NCBI RefSeq assembly: GCF_000772045.1
Contig: NZ_CP009754.1
Coordinates: forward strand, 992,001-1,056,000
Reading direction: 5' to 3'
DNA: 64,000 bases
From: Streptomyces sp. CCM_MD2014
GTDB taxonomy: Bacteria > Actinomycetota > Actinomycetes > Streptomycetales > Streptomycetaceae
Under the pieces are notes generated by a model. It was given only the letters and a program-made list of their open reading frames with translations, was not told where the DNA came from and ran no database searches. The translations under genes and the position numbers were made by a program. This document shows, piece after piece, positions 35,326 to 44,579 of this stretch (position 1 is the stretch's first letter; every line of letters starts with the position of its first letter).

Positions 35326-37215
35326 TCATTCGGCAGGCACACCCGGGTCGCCGTGGGTCGGTGTCAGGCGCGCCGCCGGTTCGGCGTGCTGCTGGGCCTC
35401 GGCGAGGCCGATGCCGCGCTGGAAGGCCGCCATCAGGCCCGGGTCGTGCCCGGTGTACTGCTCGGGTTCCTGGCGGGGGGCGGGACCGCCCCGCAGTTGC
35501 GGCGCGATGTGTTCCTGGGCGCGTCGGCGCGGCAGTTGGGGCTTGCCCATGGTGCCGCGCACGGCGCTGTGCCGCGGTACGGGCGGGGTGACCGCGTGTT
35601 CGGCGAGGACGCCCCGGTCGTCGGTCCGCACACCGGGTACGGCGGCGGCCGGGGTGGGCCGGTTCCGGTGGGTGCCGCGCACGGGCAGCGGCACGGGTGC
35701 GCCGTCGGCCCGCTGAGCCTCGCCCGGGGCGGCCGCCCCGGGCGCCTCCGGCACCTCGGGAGCAGGGGCGGGAACGGGCGCGGGAGGGGGTACGGCGGGA
35801 GCCGGTCCTGCGGGCGTCGGCGCGGCCGGAGCGGGTGCGTCGAGGGTCGGCAGGCCCGGCGCCGGTACGTGCGGCGTGGTGGACGGGCCCGGGGCCTGCG
35901 GCGCCGTGGGAGGCACGGCCAGCAACTGCTGCCGGGACGGCGTCCCGGGCACCGGCTCGGCACCGGCGGCCTGCGCCGGCCGGGCCGCACCGCCGGGCGG
36001 TGCACCCGGCTCCGTGCCCAACAGCGCCTGGGGCACGACGAGTACGGCCTGGACACCGCCGTAGATGTTGGTCTGCAGCCGGACGGTGATCCCGTGCCGC
36101 TTGGCGAGCTGGGAGACGACGAACAGCCCGATGCGGCCGTCCGCCAGCAGCCGGGCGACGTTGACCTGGTCGGGGTCGGCGAGCAGGGCGTTCATCCGGT
36201 CCTGTTCACCGACGGGCATGCCGAGTCCGCGGTCCTCGACCTCGACGGCGAGGCCCGAGGTGACGAGGCTGGCGCGCATCAGCACCTGGGTCTGCGGGGC
36301 GGAGAACAGGGTGGCGTTCTCGACGAGTTCGGCCAGCAGGTGGATCACGTCGGCGACGGCGTGGCCGCGCAGGGTGCCGTCGATCGGCGGGACCAGCCGG
36401 ACCCGGGAGTACTGCTCGACCTCGGCGATGGCCGAGCGCAGCACCTCGGTCATGTCGACCGGGTTGCTCCACTGGCGGCGGGAGACGGCGCCGCCGAGCA
36501 CGGCGAGGTTCTCGGCGTGGCGGCGGATGCGGGTGGCGAGGTGGTCGACGTGGAAGAGGCCCTTGAGGAGGTCGGGGTCCTCGATCTCGTTCTCCAGCTC
36601 GTCCAGGATGGAGATCTCCCGGTGCACCAGGGACTGCAGGCGCCGCGCGAGGTTGACGAAGACCTCCAGCTTCTGTTCGCTGCCCGCCTGGCTGGAGAGC
36701 TGCGCGGCCCGGACGACGGCGGTGACGGCGCCGTCGTGGGCGCGGGTGAGATCGGCGGCGAGCAGTTCGAAGTCGTCGGCGTCGTCCGGCGGTGCGCCGC
36801 GCGGTGTGCGCGGGGACGGGCCCTCGCCGCGGCGCAACGCCTCGACGACGGCACGCAGATCGCCCTCCTGGCGCGCGATGCCGCGGCGCAGGGTGCCGAC
36901 ACGGTCGTGCACGGACCGCGCGGCGCGGTCGGCGGCGAACGCGGCGATGGCGACGGCCGCGACGGTCACCGAGACCGCCCCCGCGAGTACGCCCCACAGG
37001 ACGGGGCCGGGCCGCGCGCCGGTGGACCGGACGGTGAACAGGACGACCGCGCAGGCGCTGAGGGCGACCGCCACCGGCGGCAGGACGGCGAGCCGCAGCA
37101 GTTGGGACCGTATGTGGGTCTCGGTCGCCGCGGCGGTGGTACGCGGGGCCGGCCGGCCGTGCCGCCCGCCCTCGCGGCGGTCTGCGCGCGCGGCCGGTGC
37201 GCGGAGGTGAGACAT
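35326..37215 (-). CDS. cvnA: Conservon histidine-kinase-like membrane protein CvnA
   Basis: 629 aa. Two transmembrane helices near the N-terminus (about 38-62 and 70-95) are followed by a helical region (LEVFVNLARRLQSLVHREISILDELENEIEDPDLLKGLFHVDHLATRIRRHAENLAVLGG) and a GHKL ATPase domain (VIHLLAELVENATLFSAPQTQVLMRA, then DRGLGMP and IGLFVVSQLAKRHGITVRLQ). A Pro/Ala-rich disordered C-terminus of about 200 residues ends the protein. The usual phospho-His box is replaced by a dimerisation-like segment, as in other CvnA proteins. First gene of a five-gene transcript. Confidence 0.93.
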   Translation of the reverse strand: MSHLRAPAARADRREGGRHGRPAPRTTAAATETHIRSQLLRLAVLPPVAVALSACAVVLFTVRSTGARPGPVLWGVLAGAVSVTVAAVAIAAFAADRAARSVHDRVGTLRRGIARQEGDLRAVVEALRRGEGPSPRTPRGAPPDDADDFELLAADLTRAHDGAVTAVVRAAQLSSQAGSEQKLEVFVNLARRLQSLVHREISILDELENEIEDPDLLKGLFHVDHLATRIRRHAENLAVLGGAVSRRQWSNPVDMTEVLRSAIAEVEQYSRVRLVPPIDGTLRGHAVADVIHLLAELVENATLFSAPQTQVLMRASLVTSGLAVEVEDRGLGMPVGEQDRMNALLADPDQVNVARLLADGRIGLFVVSQLAKRHGITVRLQTNIYGGVQAVLVVPQALLGTEPGAPPGGAARPAQAAGAEPVPGTPSRQQLLAVPPTAPQAPGPSTTPHVPAPGLPTLDAPAPAAPTPAGPAPAVPPPAPVPAPAPEVPEAPGAAAPGEAQRADGAPVPLPVRGTHRNRPTPAAAVPGVRTDDRGVLAEHAVTPPVPRHSAVRGTMGKPQLPRRRAQEHIAPQLRGGPAPRQEPEQYTGHDPGLMAAFQRGIGLAEAQQHAEPAARLTPTHGDPGVPAE

Positions 37216-37398
37216 CGGTGTCCTCGTACTGGTCCGTGTACTGGTTGGTCGGCCCTACGTCGCCCGACGGACACTGACAGTAGTCGCCCGGCCCTCATGT
37301 GCGGTGGGCAGTTGCCAAAGTCCCCCGGACAACGTCCCGCTCTGGTATGAGGCCTCGTACGACAGACCGATAAGCCGGTGAAGCAGTCGTTCCGGAGG

Positions 37399-37422
37399 GA
37401 TCGGGAACGGTCTCTCCCGATC
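37399..37422 (-). terminator. Terminator downstream of the LysR gene
   Basis: GATCGGGA (37399-37406) and TCCCGATC (37415-37422) form an 8-bp stem with an 8-nt loop inside a longer imperfect palindrome, 36 bp after the minus-strand LysR stop. The remaining ~180 bp to the cvnA start (37216-37398) hold no gene and must include the conservon promoter. Confidence 0.6.
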
Positions 37423-37457
37423 GGAATCGTTCACTGTCGGTGATCAGGGCAAAGGAC

Positions 37458-38408
37458 TTACCCGGCCTCGGGCTCAGCGGGGCCGGCCCGCCTTCCTTCG
37501 GGCTCGTCGGCCATGCGCCTGCCGACGCGGGCGGCGGTCTCGCGTAGCCAGATGTGGGCGGCGTCGTGGGTGTGCACGGGATGCCACCACATCGCCTCCC
37601 GCAGCGGCACGGTCTCGTACGGCGGCTCCACCACGCGCACGCCGGCGAGCGGCGCCAGGAGCCGGGCGAGGCGGGCCTGGACGAGGGCGATGCGCCGGGT
37701 GCCGGCCACCAGCAGCGGGATGACCTGGAAGCTGTCCACGGAGACCTCGACCCGGGGCTCGATGCCCAGCATGCCGAGCTGGCGCACGGCCGGGGCGTCG
37801 TAGGTGCGCTGGTAGGTGACCCAGGGCAGCCGGGCCAGGTCCTGGCGGGTGAGGCGGTCGTCGACACCGGGATGGTCGTCGGCGACGAGGAAGACCCAGC
37901 GGTCCCCGTACAGGTCGGTGGCGGGGAAGTCGCTGATGACCCCGTGCGGCATCAGCAGGCCGTCGGACGTGCTGAGCAGTGCGTCCGTGGCGTCCACCAC
38001 CGTGGGCGGGGTCTGCGCGAAGCGCAGCCGGATGCCGGGGGCCTCCTCGTGCACGACACGGGCGAGTTCGGTGCCGAAGACCGCGACCGCGTAGTCGGAG
38101 GCGATCAGTGTGAACTCCCGGTGCTCTTCGGCGGGGTCGAAGTCCGCCTGGCTGGCGAAGAGGCGTTCCAGCACGTCGTACGCCGTGGCGGTGCGGTCCA
38201 GGAGGACCTGGCCGAGGGCGGTGAGCTCGTAGTGGCCGCCGACGCGGGCGAGGAGGTCGTCGCCGAAGTGGCGGCGCAACCGGGCCAGGGCGGCGCTCAT
38301 GGCCGGCTGGCTGAGGCCGACGCGCTGTCCGGCGCGGGTGACGTTGCGTTCCTCGAGGAGGGCGCGCAGGGCTACGACGAGGTTGAGGTCCAGGCGACTG
38401 AGATTCAC
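37458..38408 (-). CDS. LysR regulator of the aromatic-catabolism operon
   Basis: 316 aa from ATG 38408. The HTH is LDLNLVVALRALLEERNVTRAGQRVGLSQPAMSAALARLRRHFGDDLLARVGGHYELTALG, of the NodD/NahR-like subgroup whose members sense aromatic compounds. The effector domain follows (LIASDYAVAVFGTELARVVHEEAPGIRLRF). It is divergent from the seven-gene operon starting at 38541; a 19-bp dyad lies between them. It probably activates the operon in response to the pathway substrate or an intermediate. Confidence 0.93.
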   Translation of the reverse strand: MNLSRLDLNLVVALRALLEERNVTRAGQRVGLSQPAMSAALARLRRHFGDDLLARVGGHYELTALGQVLLDRTATAYDVLERLFASQADFDPAEEHREFTLIASDYAVAVFGTELARVVHEEAPGIRLRFAQTPPTVVDATDALLSTSDGLLMPHGVISDFPATDLYGDRWVFLVADDHPGVDDRLTRQDLARLPWVTYQRTYDAPAVRQLGMLGIEPRVEVSVDSFQVIPLLVAGTRRIALVQARLARLLAPLAGVRVVEPPYETVPLREAMWWHPVHTHDAAHIWLRETAARVGRRMADEPEGRRAGPAEPEAG

Positions 38409-38453
38409 GGCGGTTCCCTAGCTGTCCGGCGCCGACCTGCGGAGATTCGCCCC

Positions 38454-38472
38454 GTGGATGACTGCCATCCAC
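38454..38472. promoter_or_regulatory. LysR-type binding site between regulator and operon
   Basis: GTGGATG-ACTGC-CATCCAC is a perfect 7-bp inverted repeat with the T-N11-A spacing of LysR boxes. It lies 45 bp upstream of the LysR ATG and 69 bp upstream of the operon's first codon, where a LysR activator would bind to control both. Confidence 0.65.
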
Positions 38473-38540
38473 AGAATCGATTTCCGTGATCGTGAGGGGC
38501 GGGTCCAGATTAGTGCCATCGCAATCAGGAGGACCTGTCC

Positions 38541-39536
38541 GTGAAACCTGAAGCCGCGTCCGCCCCCTTCGCCGGACCCTTCGCCCTGGCCACCCTCTCC
38601 GCTCCCGAGGGCCCCGCCTTTCCCGCCCTCGTCACCGCCGATGCCCGAGTGCTCGATCTGCGGACCGAGTTCGGCGACGACCAACTGACCGTCCGGACCC
38701 TGCTGGAGAGCTGGGAGACGGCACTGCCGCGGCTGCGGGCGCTGGCCGACGACACGGAACGGGCCCGTCAGCCGCTCGCGGCCTTCCGGGTGCACGCGCC
38801 GGTGGAGCCGCGGCAGGTGTTCCAGTCGGGGGCCAACTACCGGCAGCACGTGATCGACCTCCACGTCGCCCACCGGGCCCCGGGCGACGACCGGCCGGAG
38901 GAGGAGCGGCGCGCGGAGGCCGCGGAGCTCATGGACCGGCGGGCCGCCGAGGATCTGCCGTACGTGTTCATCGGTCTGCCGAGCGCGATCACCGGCCCCT
39001 ACGACGACGTCGTGCTGCCGGCCTGGGCCGAGAAGCCCGACTGGGAACTGGAGCTGGCGGCGGTCGTCGGCCGCCCCGCCCACCGCGTGTCCGTCGAGGA
39101 GGCCCTCGGTCACGTCGCCGGGTACACGATCGCCAACGACCTCACCGACCGCGCCACCGTCTTCCGCCGGGACATGCCGCAGATCGGCACCGACTGGCTG
39201 CGCAGCAAGAACGCGCCCGGGTTCACTCCGCTCGGTCCCTGGATCGTGCCGGCGGGATCGGTCGGGGACACGGGCGGCCTGCGTCTGACGCTGAAACTGA
39301 ACGGCGAGACCATGCAGGACGAGTCGACCGGGGACATGATCTTCGACGTGGCACGGATGGTGTCCTACGCCTCGCAGAGCGCCCGGTTGCTGCCCGGCGA
39401 CCTGGTGCTCACCGGCTCCCCGGCCGGCAACGGCATGCACTGGGGACGGCTGCTGCGCGACGGCGACGTCATGGACGCCGCCATCACCGGGCTCGGGGCC
39501 CAGCGCACCCGCTGCGTGGCGGAGGTGACCCGGTGA
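38541..39536 (+). CDS. Fumarylacetoacetate-hydrolase-family protein (operon gene 1)
   Basis: 331 aa from GTG 38541, preceded by CAGGAGG. The FAH fold is clear: VFQSGANYRQHVIDLH, the metal-binding ExE in DWELELAAVVG, VAGYTIANDLTDRATVF with the third acidic ligand, and LLPGDLVLTGSPAGNGMHWG near the end. FAH enzymes hydrolyse C-C bonds of 1,3-diketone-like acids or act as isomerases or hydratases in meta-cleavage pathways. It ends with a 4-nt overlap with gene 2. Its exact reaction depends on the unknown pathway. Confidence 0.9.
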   Translation: MKPEAASAPFAGPFALATLSAPEGPAFPALVTADARVLDLRTEFGDDQLTVRTLLESWETALPRLRALADDTERARQPLAAFRVHAPVEPRQVFQSGANYRQHVIDLHVAHRAPGDDRPEEERRAEAAELMDRRAAEDLPYVFIGLPSAITGPYDDVVLPAWAEKPDWELELAAVVGRPAHRVSVEEALGHVAGYTIANDLTDRATVFRRDMPQIGTDWLRSKNAPGFTPLGPWIVPAGSVGDTGGLRLTLKLNGETMQDESTGDMIFDVARMVSYASQSARLLPGDLVLTGSPAGNGMHWGRLLRDGDVMDAAITGLGAQRTRCVAEVTR

Positions 39537-40495
39537 CGCCGGACCGCACCGACCCCGAGGGCGCGATAGCGCGCGCCGCGAAGGCGTACTCCAACTGGGA
39601 CCGCTGGGGCCAGGACGACGTCCTGGGCACCCTCAACTTCCTCGACGGGGCGAAGCGCCGGGAGGGCGCGGCGCTGATCCGGCGCGGGGTCAGCTTCTCG
39701 CTGTCCCAACGCTTCGACATGAACGGCCCGCAGAAGGGCTGGCGGCGGCGCACCAATCCGGTGCACACCATGCTCGACACCGGCACCGACGCCGCCCTCG
39801 GCACCCAGGGCTTCCCGCACGGCATCGGCGGCGCCGACGACGTCGTCGCGATGCCGCTGCAGTGCTCCACCCAGTGGGACGGGCTCGGGCACATCTTCGA
39901 CCACGGCAGGGCCTGGAACGGGCGTCCGGCCGAGAAGGTCGTCACCTCCGACGGCGACCTGGTCACCGGCATCGAGCACATGGCCCCGCACGTCGCCGGG
40001 CGCGGTGTCCTGCTCGACGTCGGCCGCGCGGCCGGCCGGGACGGGGAGCTGCCCGACGGCTTCCCCATCACCGAGGAGCACCTGACGGCGACCGCCGAGG
40101 CCCAGGACGTGACCGTGGGGCGCGGGGACATCGTGCTGGTGCGCACCGGGCAACTGGCCCGCACCCGCCGGGAGGGCTGGGGCGACTACGCGGGCGGCCC
40201 CGCGCCCGGCCTGTCGTTCACCACGGCCGGCTGGCTGCACGGCAGCGAGATCGCCGCGATCGCCACCGACACCTGGGGCTTCGAGGTCCGCCCGAACGAG
40301 TTCGAGCACGCCTTCCAGCCGCTGCACCAGGTCGCCATCCCCCACATCGGCCTGCTGATCGGCGAGATGTGGGACCTGGACGCCCTTGCCGAGGACTGTG
40401 CGGCCGACGGACGGTACGACTTCTGGCTCACCGCGGCGCCGCTGCCCATCACCGGCGCGGTCGGCTCGCCCGTCAACCCGATCGCGGTCAAGTAG
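39533..40495 (+). CDS. Cyclase-family metal-dependent hydrolase (operon gene 2)
   Basis: 320 aa from GTG 39533, overlapping gene 1. It belongs to the cyclase/kynurenine-formamidase-like superfamily that includes isatin hydrolase: WDRWGQDDVLGTLNFLDGAKR, then MPLQCSTQWDGLGHIFDHG, where the usual HxGTHxD metal motif appears in the variant QWDGLGH, and GRGVLLDVGR and DIVLVRTGQL. Family members hydrolyse amides or lactams or ring-close polyketides. In a catabolic operon, hydrolysis of an amide, lactone or lactam is the more likely job. Confidence 0.85.
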   Translation: MTPDRTDPEGAIARAAKAYSNWDRWGQDDVLGTLNFLDGAKRREGAALIRRGVSFSLSQRFDMNGPQKGWRRRTNPVHTMLDTGTDAALGTQGFPHGIGGADDVVAMPLQCSTQWDGLGHIFDHGRAWNGRPAEKVVTSDGDLVTGIEHMAPHVAGRGVLLDVGRAAGRDGELPDGFPITEEHLTATAEAQDVTVGRGDIVLVRTGQLARTRREGWGDYAGGPAPGLSFTTAGWLHGSEIAAIATDTWGFEVRPNEFEHAFQPLHQVAIPHIGLLIGEMWDLDALAEDCAADGRYDFWLTAAPLPITGAVGSPVNPIAVK

Positions 40496-40518
40496 ACCGA
40501 GGAACGAAGGAGTTCTTC

Positions 40519-41649
40519 ATGACCCAGCCCCGCACGGTCCTCGTCGTCGGCGGCGGCGCGGCCGGCAACGCCGTGACCGTCCTGCTGCGCCGTGCCGGTC
40601 TCGGCGTGGACCTGGTCGAGGCCAAGGACGACTGGAACGCCACCGCCGGCTCCGGCATCACCCTCCAGGGCAACGCCCTGCGGGTGCTGCGCGAACTCGG
40701 GGTGTGGGAGCAGGTGGAGGCGTCCGGATTCGGCTTCGGTTCGGTCGGCATCACCACCCCCGACGGCACGGTCCTGCACGCCCAGGACGACCTGCGCACC
40801 GGCGGCGACGACCTGCCCGCGACCGTCGGCATGCAACGCCCGCGACTCCAGCGGATCCTCATCGACGCCGTGCGCGCCAGTGGCGCCACCGTCCGCCTCG
40901 GCACCACCGCCGAGATCCTGGACAACGGCGCCGACGGTGTCACCGTACGCCTCGGCGACGGCACCGAGGCCCGCTACGACCTGGTGATCGCCGCCGACGG
41001 CGTCGGTTCCGCCACCCGCGCCGCGATCGGCATCACCGAGGAGCCGGAGCCCACCGGCATGGCCATCTGGCGCGTCGCCGCCCCGCGCCCGGCCGCCCTG
41101 ACCCGCACCGACCTCGCCTACGGCGGCCCGGCGTACATCGCCGGGTACTGCCCCACCGGCGAGACGACGCTCTACGCGTACGTCGTCGAGGCCAGCCGCG
41201 ACCGCGCCTCCATACCGCCCGAGTCGTACGCCGACGAGATGCGACGCCTCGCCTCCGCCTACGGCGGCTTCTGGCCGGAGATCACCGCGCACATCACCGA
41301 CCCGGCCGAGGTCAACTACACGTGGTTCGACCGGATGCTGGTCGAGGGTGCCTGGCACCGGGGACGGGTGGTGCTGGTCGGTGACGCCGCGCACTGCTGC
41401 CCGCCCACCCTGGCCCAGGGGGCCGCGCTGTCCCTGGAAGACGCCTGGGTGCTCGCGCAGCTGCTGACCGGGACCGACGAGTGGGACGACGCCCTGTTCC
41501 AGGCGTACTACGAGCGGCGCGTCGCCCGGGTCCGGCCCGTGGTCGAGGCGTCCGTGCGGATCGGGCAGTGGCAGCTCGACGGGGTGCGCGACGCCGATGT
41601 GCCCGGCCTGATGGGCCGCACCATGACCATGCTCCGGGAGCTGCCGTGA
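40519..41649 (+). CDS. FAD-dependent aromatic monooxygenase (operon gene 3)
   Basis: 376 aa from ATG 40519, with GAAGGAG upstream. FAD-binding glycine motif VVGGGAAGNAVTVLLRRAGLGVDLVEA at residues 8-34, the DG motif YDLVIAADGVGSATR, and GRVVLVGDAAHCCPPTLAQGAALSLEDAWVLAQLL (GD motif), as in salicylate- and 3-hydroxybenzoate-type hydroxylases. It would insert a hydroxyl group next to an existing one, or hydroxylate while decarboxylating, to form the catechol substrate of the dioxygenase encoded two genes later. Confidence 0.92.
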   Translation: MTQPRTVLVVGGGAAGNAVTVLLRRAGLGVDLVEAKDDWNATAGSGITLQGNALRVLRELGVWEQVEASGFGFGSVGITTPDGTVLHAQDDLRTGGDDLPATVGMQRPRLQRILIDAVRASGATVRLGTTAEILDNGADGVTVRLGDGTEARYDLVIAADGVGSATRAAIGITEEPEPTGMAIWRVAAPRPAALTRTDLAYGGPAYIAGYCPTGETTLYAYVVEASRDRASIPPESYADEMRRLASAYGGFWPEITAHITDPAEVNYTWFDRMLVEGAWHRGRVVLVGDAAHCCPPTLAQGAALSLEDAWVLAQLLTGTDEWDDALFQAYYERRVARVRPVVEASVRIGQWQLDGVRDADVPGLMGRTMTMLRELP

Positions 41650-42653
41650 CTCCCGTGTCTCCGCCCACCGTGGACGTGCACGCCCATGTCCTGCTGCCCG
41701 AGGTCGACGCCCTCGTCGCCGGGCTGCCCGGACACGCCGGGGTCAAGGAGCTGGACGCCCGTCGCAACGGTTCCGCCGCCCTCGCCGTCAGCGGCCCCAT
41801 GGTGCGCGAGCGCTTCCCCCGTCTGACGGACGTGACCGTGCGCCTGGCCTCGATGGACGCCCAAGCCGTGGACGTGCAAGTGGTCAGTCCCTCCCCCTCG
41901 CACTACCACTACTGGACCGGCGAGGACACGGCCGAGAAGCTGTACAGGCTGGCCAACGAAGCCACCGCCGCGCACTGTTCGGCCGCTCCCGAACGGCTGC
42001 GCGGACTCGGTCTGGTCCCCCTCCAGCACCCGGAGCAGGCGGTCCGCGCCCTGGACCACGCCCTCGCCCAGGGGCTGATCGGCGTGGAGATCTCCAGCCA
42101 CGCCCCCGGACGCGAACTCTCCGACGCGGCGTACGAACCCTTGTGGTCCCGGGCCGAGGAGACGGGCGCGCTGCTCTTCCTGCACCCCTTCGGCTGCACC
42201 CTCGACGAGCGCCTGGACCGGTGGTACCTGTCCAACACGGTCGGCCAGCCCGCCGAGAACGCCGTGGCCCTCTCCCACCTGATCTTCTCCGGTGTGCTCG
42301 ACCGGCACCCCGGTCTGAAGCTGGTCGCCGCGCACGGCGGCGGCTACCTGCCCACCCACATCGGCCGCTCCGACCACGCCTGGTCGGCCCGCTCCGACGC
42401 GGGCGCCGGCTGCGCCCACCCGCCCAGCAGCTATCTGAAGCGCCTGTACTTCGACTCCCTCGTCCACGACCCGGGCGTGCTGCGCGAACTGGTCCGGGTC
42501 GCCGGTGCCGACCGGGTGCTGCTCGGCTCCGACTTCCCCTTCGACATGGGCGCCGAGGACCCGGTCGGCGCCCTGCGCGCCGCACAGCTGTCCGAGACCG
42601 ACTTCCACGCCGTCCGGGGCGGCAACGCCGCCGCCCTCCTGAGGAAGGACTGA
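41646..42653 (+). CDS. ACMSD-type amidohydrolase, probable decarboxylase (operon gene 4)
   Basis: 335 aa from GTG 41646, overlapping gene 3 by 4 nt. The metal site is VDVHAHVLLPE (His12, His14), LFLHPFGC, VAAHGGGYLPTHIGR and LLGSDFPFDMG with the final Asp. This is the aminocarboxymuconate-semialdehyde decarboxylase / gamma-resorcylate decarboxylase family, which removes carboxyl groups from aromatic acids or ring-cleavage products without a cofactor. It could remove CO2 either before or after ring opening. Confidence 0.9.
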   Translation: MTPVSPPTVDVHAHVLLPEVDALVAGLPGHAGVKELDARRNGSAALAVSGPMVRERFPRLTDVTVRLASMDAQAVDVQVVSPSPSHYHYWTGEDTAEKLYRLANEATAAHCSAAPERLRGLGLVPLQHPEQAVRALDHALAQGLIGVEISSHAPGRELSDAAYEPLWSRAEETGALLFLHPFGCTLDERLDRWYLSNTVGQPAENAVALSHLIFSGVLDRHPGLKLVAAHGGGYLPTHIGRSDHAWSARSDAGAGCAHPPSSYLKRLYFDSLVHDPGVLRELVRVAGADRVLLGSDFPFDMGAEDPVGALRAAQLSETDFHAVRGGNAAALLRKD

Positions 42654-42657
42654 CCCC

Positions 42658-43596
42658 ATGAGCACACGCCTGCTCACCCATCTGCGGCACGTCGATCTCG
42701 CCGTGCCCGACTACGACAAGCAGCTCGACTTCTACTCCGGCGTCTGGGGCCTGACCAAGGTCGCCGAGGACTCCGGCATCTCCTTCCTGGCCGCCGAGGG
42801 CTCCCCCGAGCAGTACGTCGTACGGCTGCGCAAGGCCGACGAGAAGCGCCTCGACCTGGTCTCCTACGGTGCCGCGTCCGCCGCCGACGTCGACACCCTC
42901 GCCGAGCGGCTTCTCGCGGGCGGCGTACGGCTGATCTCCCGTCCGGGCAAGGTCACCACCCCCGGCGGCGGCTACGGCTTCCGCTTCTTCGACGTCGACG
43001 GCCGCACCGTCGAGGTCTCCGCCGACGTCGAGGTCAGGCAGCACCGCAGGATCGAGGAGAAGGAGTCCATTCCGGTCAAGCTCTCCCACGTGGTCCTCAA
43101 CTCCCCCGACCTGAACCGCACCCGGGAGTGGTACGAGCGCCACCTGGGCTTCGCCCTCTCCGACACGCTCGGCTCGCCGCACATGGGCGAGGTCATGCAC
43201 TTCATGCGGATCAGCAGCCAGCACCACTCCATGGCCATCGCCCGGGGACCGCACACCGCCCTGCACCACGTCTCCTTCGAGATGCGCGGCATCGACGAGT
43301 ACATGCGCGGCTCGGGCCGGGTCATGCGGGCGGGCTTCAGGAAGATCTGGGGCCCGGGGAGGCACATGGCGGGCGACAACACGTTCACCTACTTCCTCGA
43401 CCCGCACGGCAACACCGTCGAGTACACCACCGAGCTGGAGTGCCTGGACGAGGACACCTGGCACCCTCACGTCTACGACTTCTCCCAGCCCGAGGTCAGC
43501 GACCAGTGGGGCACCGCCAACCCCATGAACGAACTCGTCGCCGAGGAGTCCTTCAACGACCCCGACCGCGGCGTCTTCGTCGCCCCGCCGGTCTAG
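42658..43596 (+). CDS. Type I extradiol ring-cleavage dioxygenase (operon gene 5)
   Basis: 312 aa from ATG 42658. Two VOC/glyoxalase-fold repeats. The C-terminal one carries the Fe(II) triad: His144 in LSHVVLNSPD, His203/204 in LHHVSFEM and Glu255 in GNTVEYTTE. The DPHGNTVEYTTELE signature is typical of BphC/catechol-2,3-dioxygenase proteins. It opens a catechol ring next to the hydroxyls with O2 and is the central enzyme of the operon. The tail (DTWHPHVYDFSQPEVSDQWGTANPMNELVAEESFNDP) is unusually long. Confidence 0.93.
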   Translation: MSTRLLTHLRHVDLAVPDYDKQLDFYSGVWGLTKVAEDSGISFLAAEGSPEQYVVRLRKADEKRLDLVSYGAASAADVDTLAERLLAGGVRLISRPGKVTTPGGGYGFRFFDVDGRTVEVSADVEVRQHRRIEEKESIPVKLSHVVLNSPDLNRTREWYERHLGFALSDTLGSPHMGEVMHFMRISSQHHSMAIARGPHTALHHVSFEMRGIDEYMRGSGRVMRAGFRKIWGPGRHMAGDNTFTYFLDPHGNTVEYTTELECLDEDTWHPHVYDFSQPEVSDQWGTANPMNELVAEESFNDPDRGVFVAPPV

Positions 43597-43607
43597 GGCC
43601 GCCGGAG

Positions 43608-44579
43608 ATGCGATTCGCCGCTTACGAGCACCAACAGCGCCGCCGGACAGCGGTGGTGGAGGAGGACGGCACCCTCTTCCCCCTGCCCGGCGTCACCTCG
43701 CTCACCGCACTGATCCGGCAGACCTCGGGGCTGCCCGGACTGCTCGCCGCCGGCTCGACGGCCCTCGGCGAACCGCCCGGCCCGCACGTCTCCGGGGTCC
43801 GGCTGCTGCCCCCGCTCCAGCCGGTGTCGGTGCGGGACTTCGTGACCTTCGAGGAGCACGTGGAGGGGGTGCGCCGGTCGGTGGAGGGCACCGCCGGCGT
43901 GCCCGGACAGTGGTACGAGGCCCCGGCCTTCTACTTCACCAACCCCCATGCGGTCTACGGGCACCGCGACGACATACCGGTGCCGCCCGGGTCGGCCGTC
44001 CTGGACTTCGAGCTGGAGGTGGGCGCGGTGATCGGCCGGGAGGGCCGCGACCTCACCCCGGAACGGGCCCGGGACCACATCGTGGGCTACACCGTCTTCA
44101 ACGACTGGTCCGCGCGCGACCTGCAGGGCGCGGAGATGAAGGTCGGCCTCGGCCCCTGCAAGGGCAAGGACACCGCCACCACCCTCGGGCCGTACCTGGT
44201 CACCGCCGACGAACTGGAGCCGTACCGGGACGGCGAAGGCTTCCTGCGCCTGGCCCTGACCGCCGAGGTCAACGGCGAGCAGGTCGGCGAGGACCTGCTG
44301 TCCAACATGAGCTGGACCTTCGAGGAGATGACCGCCTACGCCTCCCGCGGCACCCGGGTCGTCCCCGGGGACGTCCTCGGCTCCGGAACCTGCGGCAACG
44401 GCGGCTGCCTCGCCGAACTCTGGGGCCGGCACGGCGAGCAGACCCCGCCACCGCTGAAGCCCGGCGACACCGTCACCCTCACGGTCGAGGGCATCGGCAC
44501 GCTGACCAACACCGTGGTCCCCGGCGCCGAGCCCGTCCCCCTGCCCACGGGCCGACGCCGGTCCCGGGAGCGGCCGTGA
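43608..44579 (+). CDS. Second fumarylacetoacetate-hydrolase-family protein (operon gene 6)
   Basis: 323 aa from ATG 43608, with GGAG upstream. FAH signatures: DFVTFEEHVEG, the metal ExE in LDFELEVGAVIGREGRDLTPERARDHIVGYTVFNDWSARDLQ, and VVPGDVLGSGTCGNGGC. It is clearly different from operon gene 1 (a different N-terminal region and the longer FNDWSARD motif), so the two FAH proteins probably act on successive intermediates. Overlaps the SDR gene by 4 nt. Confidence 0.9.
   Translation: MRFAAYEHQQRRRTAVVEEDGTLFPLPGVTSLTALIRQTSGLPGLLAAGSTALGEPPGPHVSGVRLLPPLQPVSVRDFVTFEEHVEGVRRSVEGTAGVPGQWYEAPAFYFTNPHAVYGHRDDIPVPPGSAVLDFELEVGAVIGREGRDLTPERARDHIVGYTVFNDWSARDLQGAEMKVGLGPCKGKDTATTLGPYLVTADELEPYRDGEGFLRLALTAEVNGEQVGEDLLSNMSWTFEEMTAYASRGTRVVPGDVLGSGTCGNGGCLAELWGRHGEQTPPPLKPGDTVTLTVEGIGTLTNTVVPGAEPVPLPTGRRRSRERP

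Noticed and set aside
35353..37350. 665-codon plus-strand frame opposite cvnA
   Set aside because: Antisense shadow of the well-supported CvnA coding sequence.
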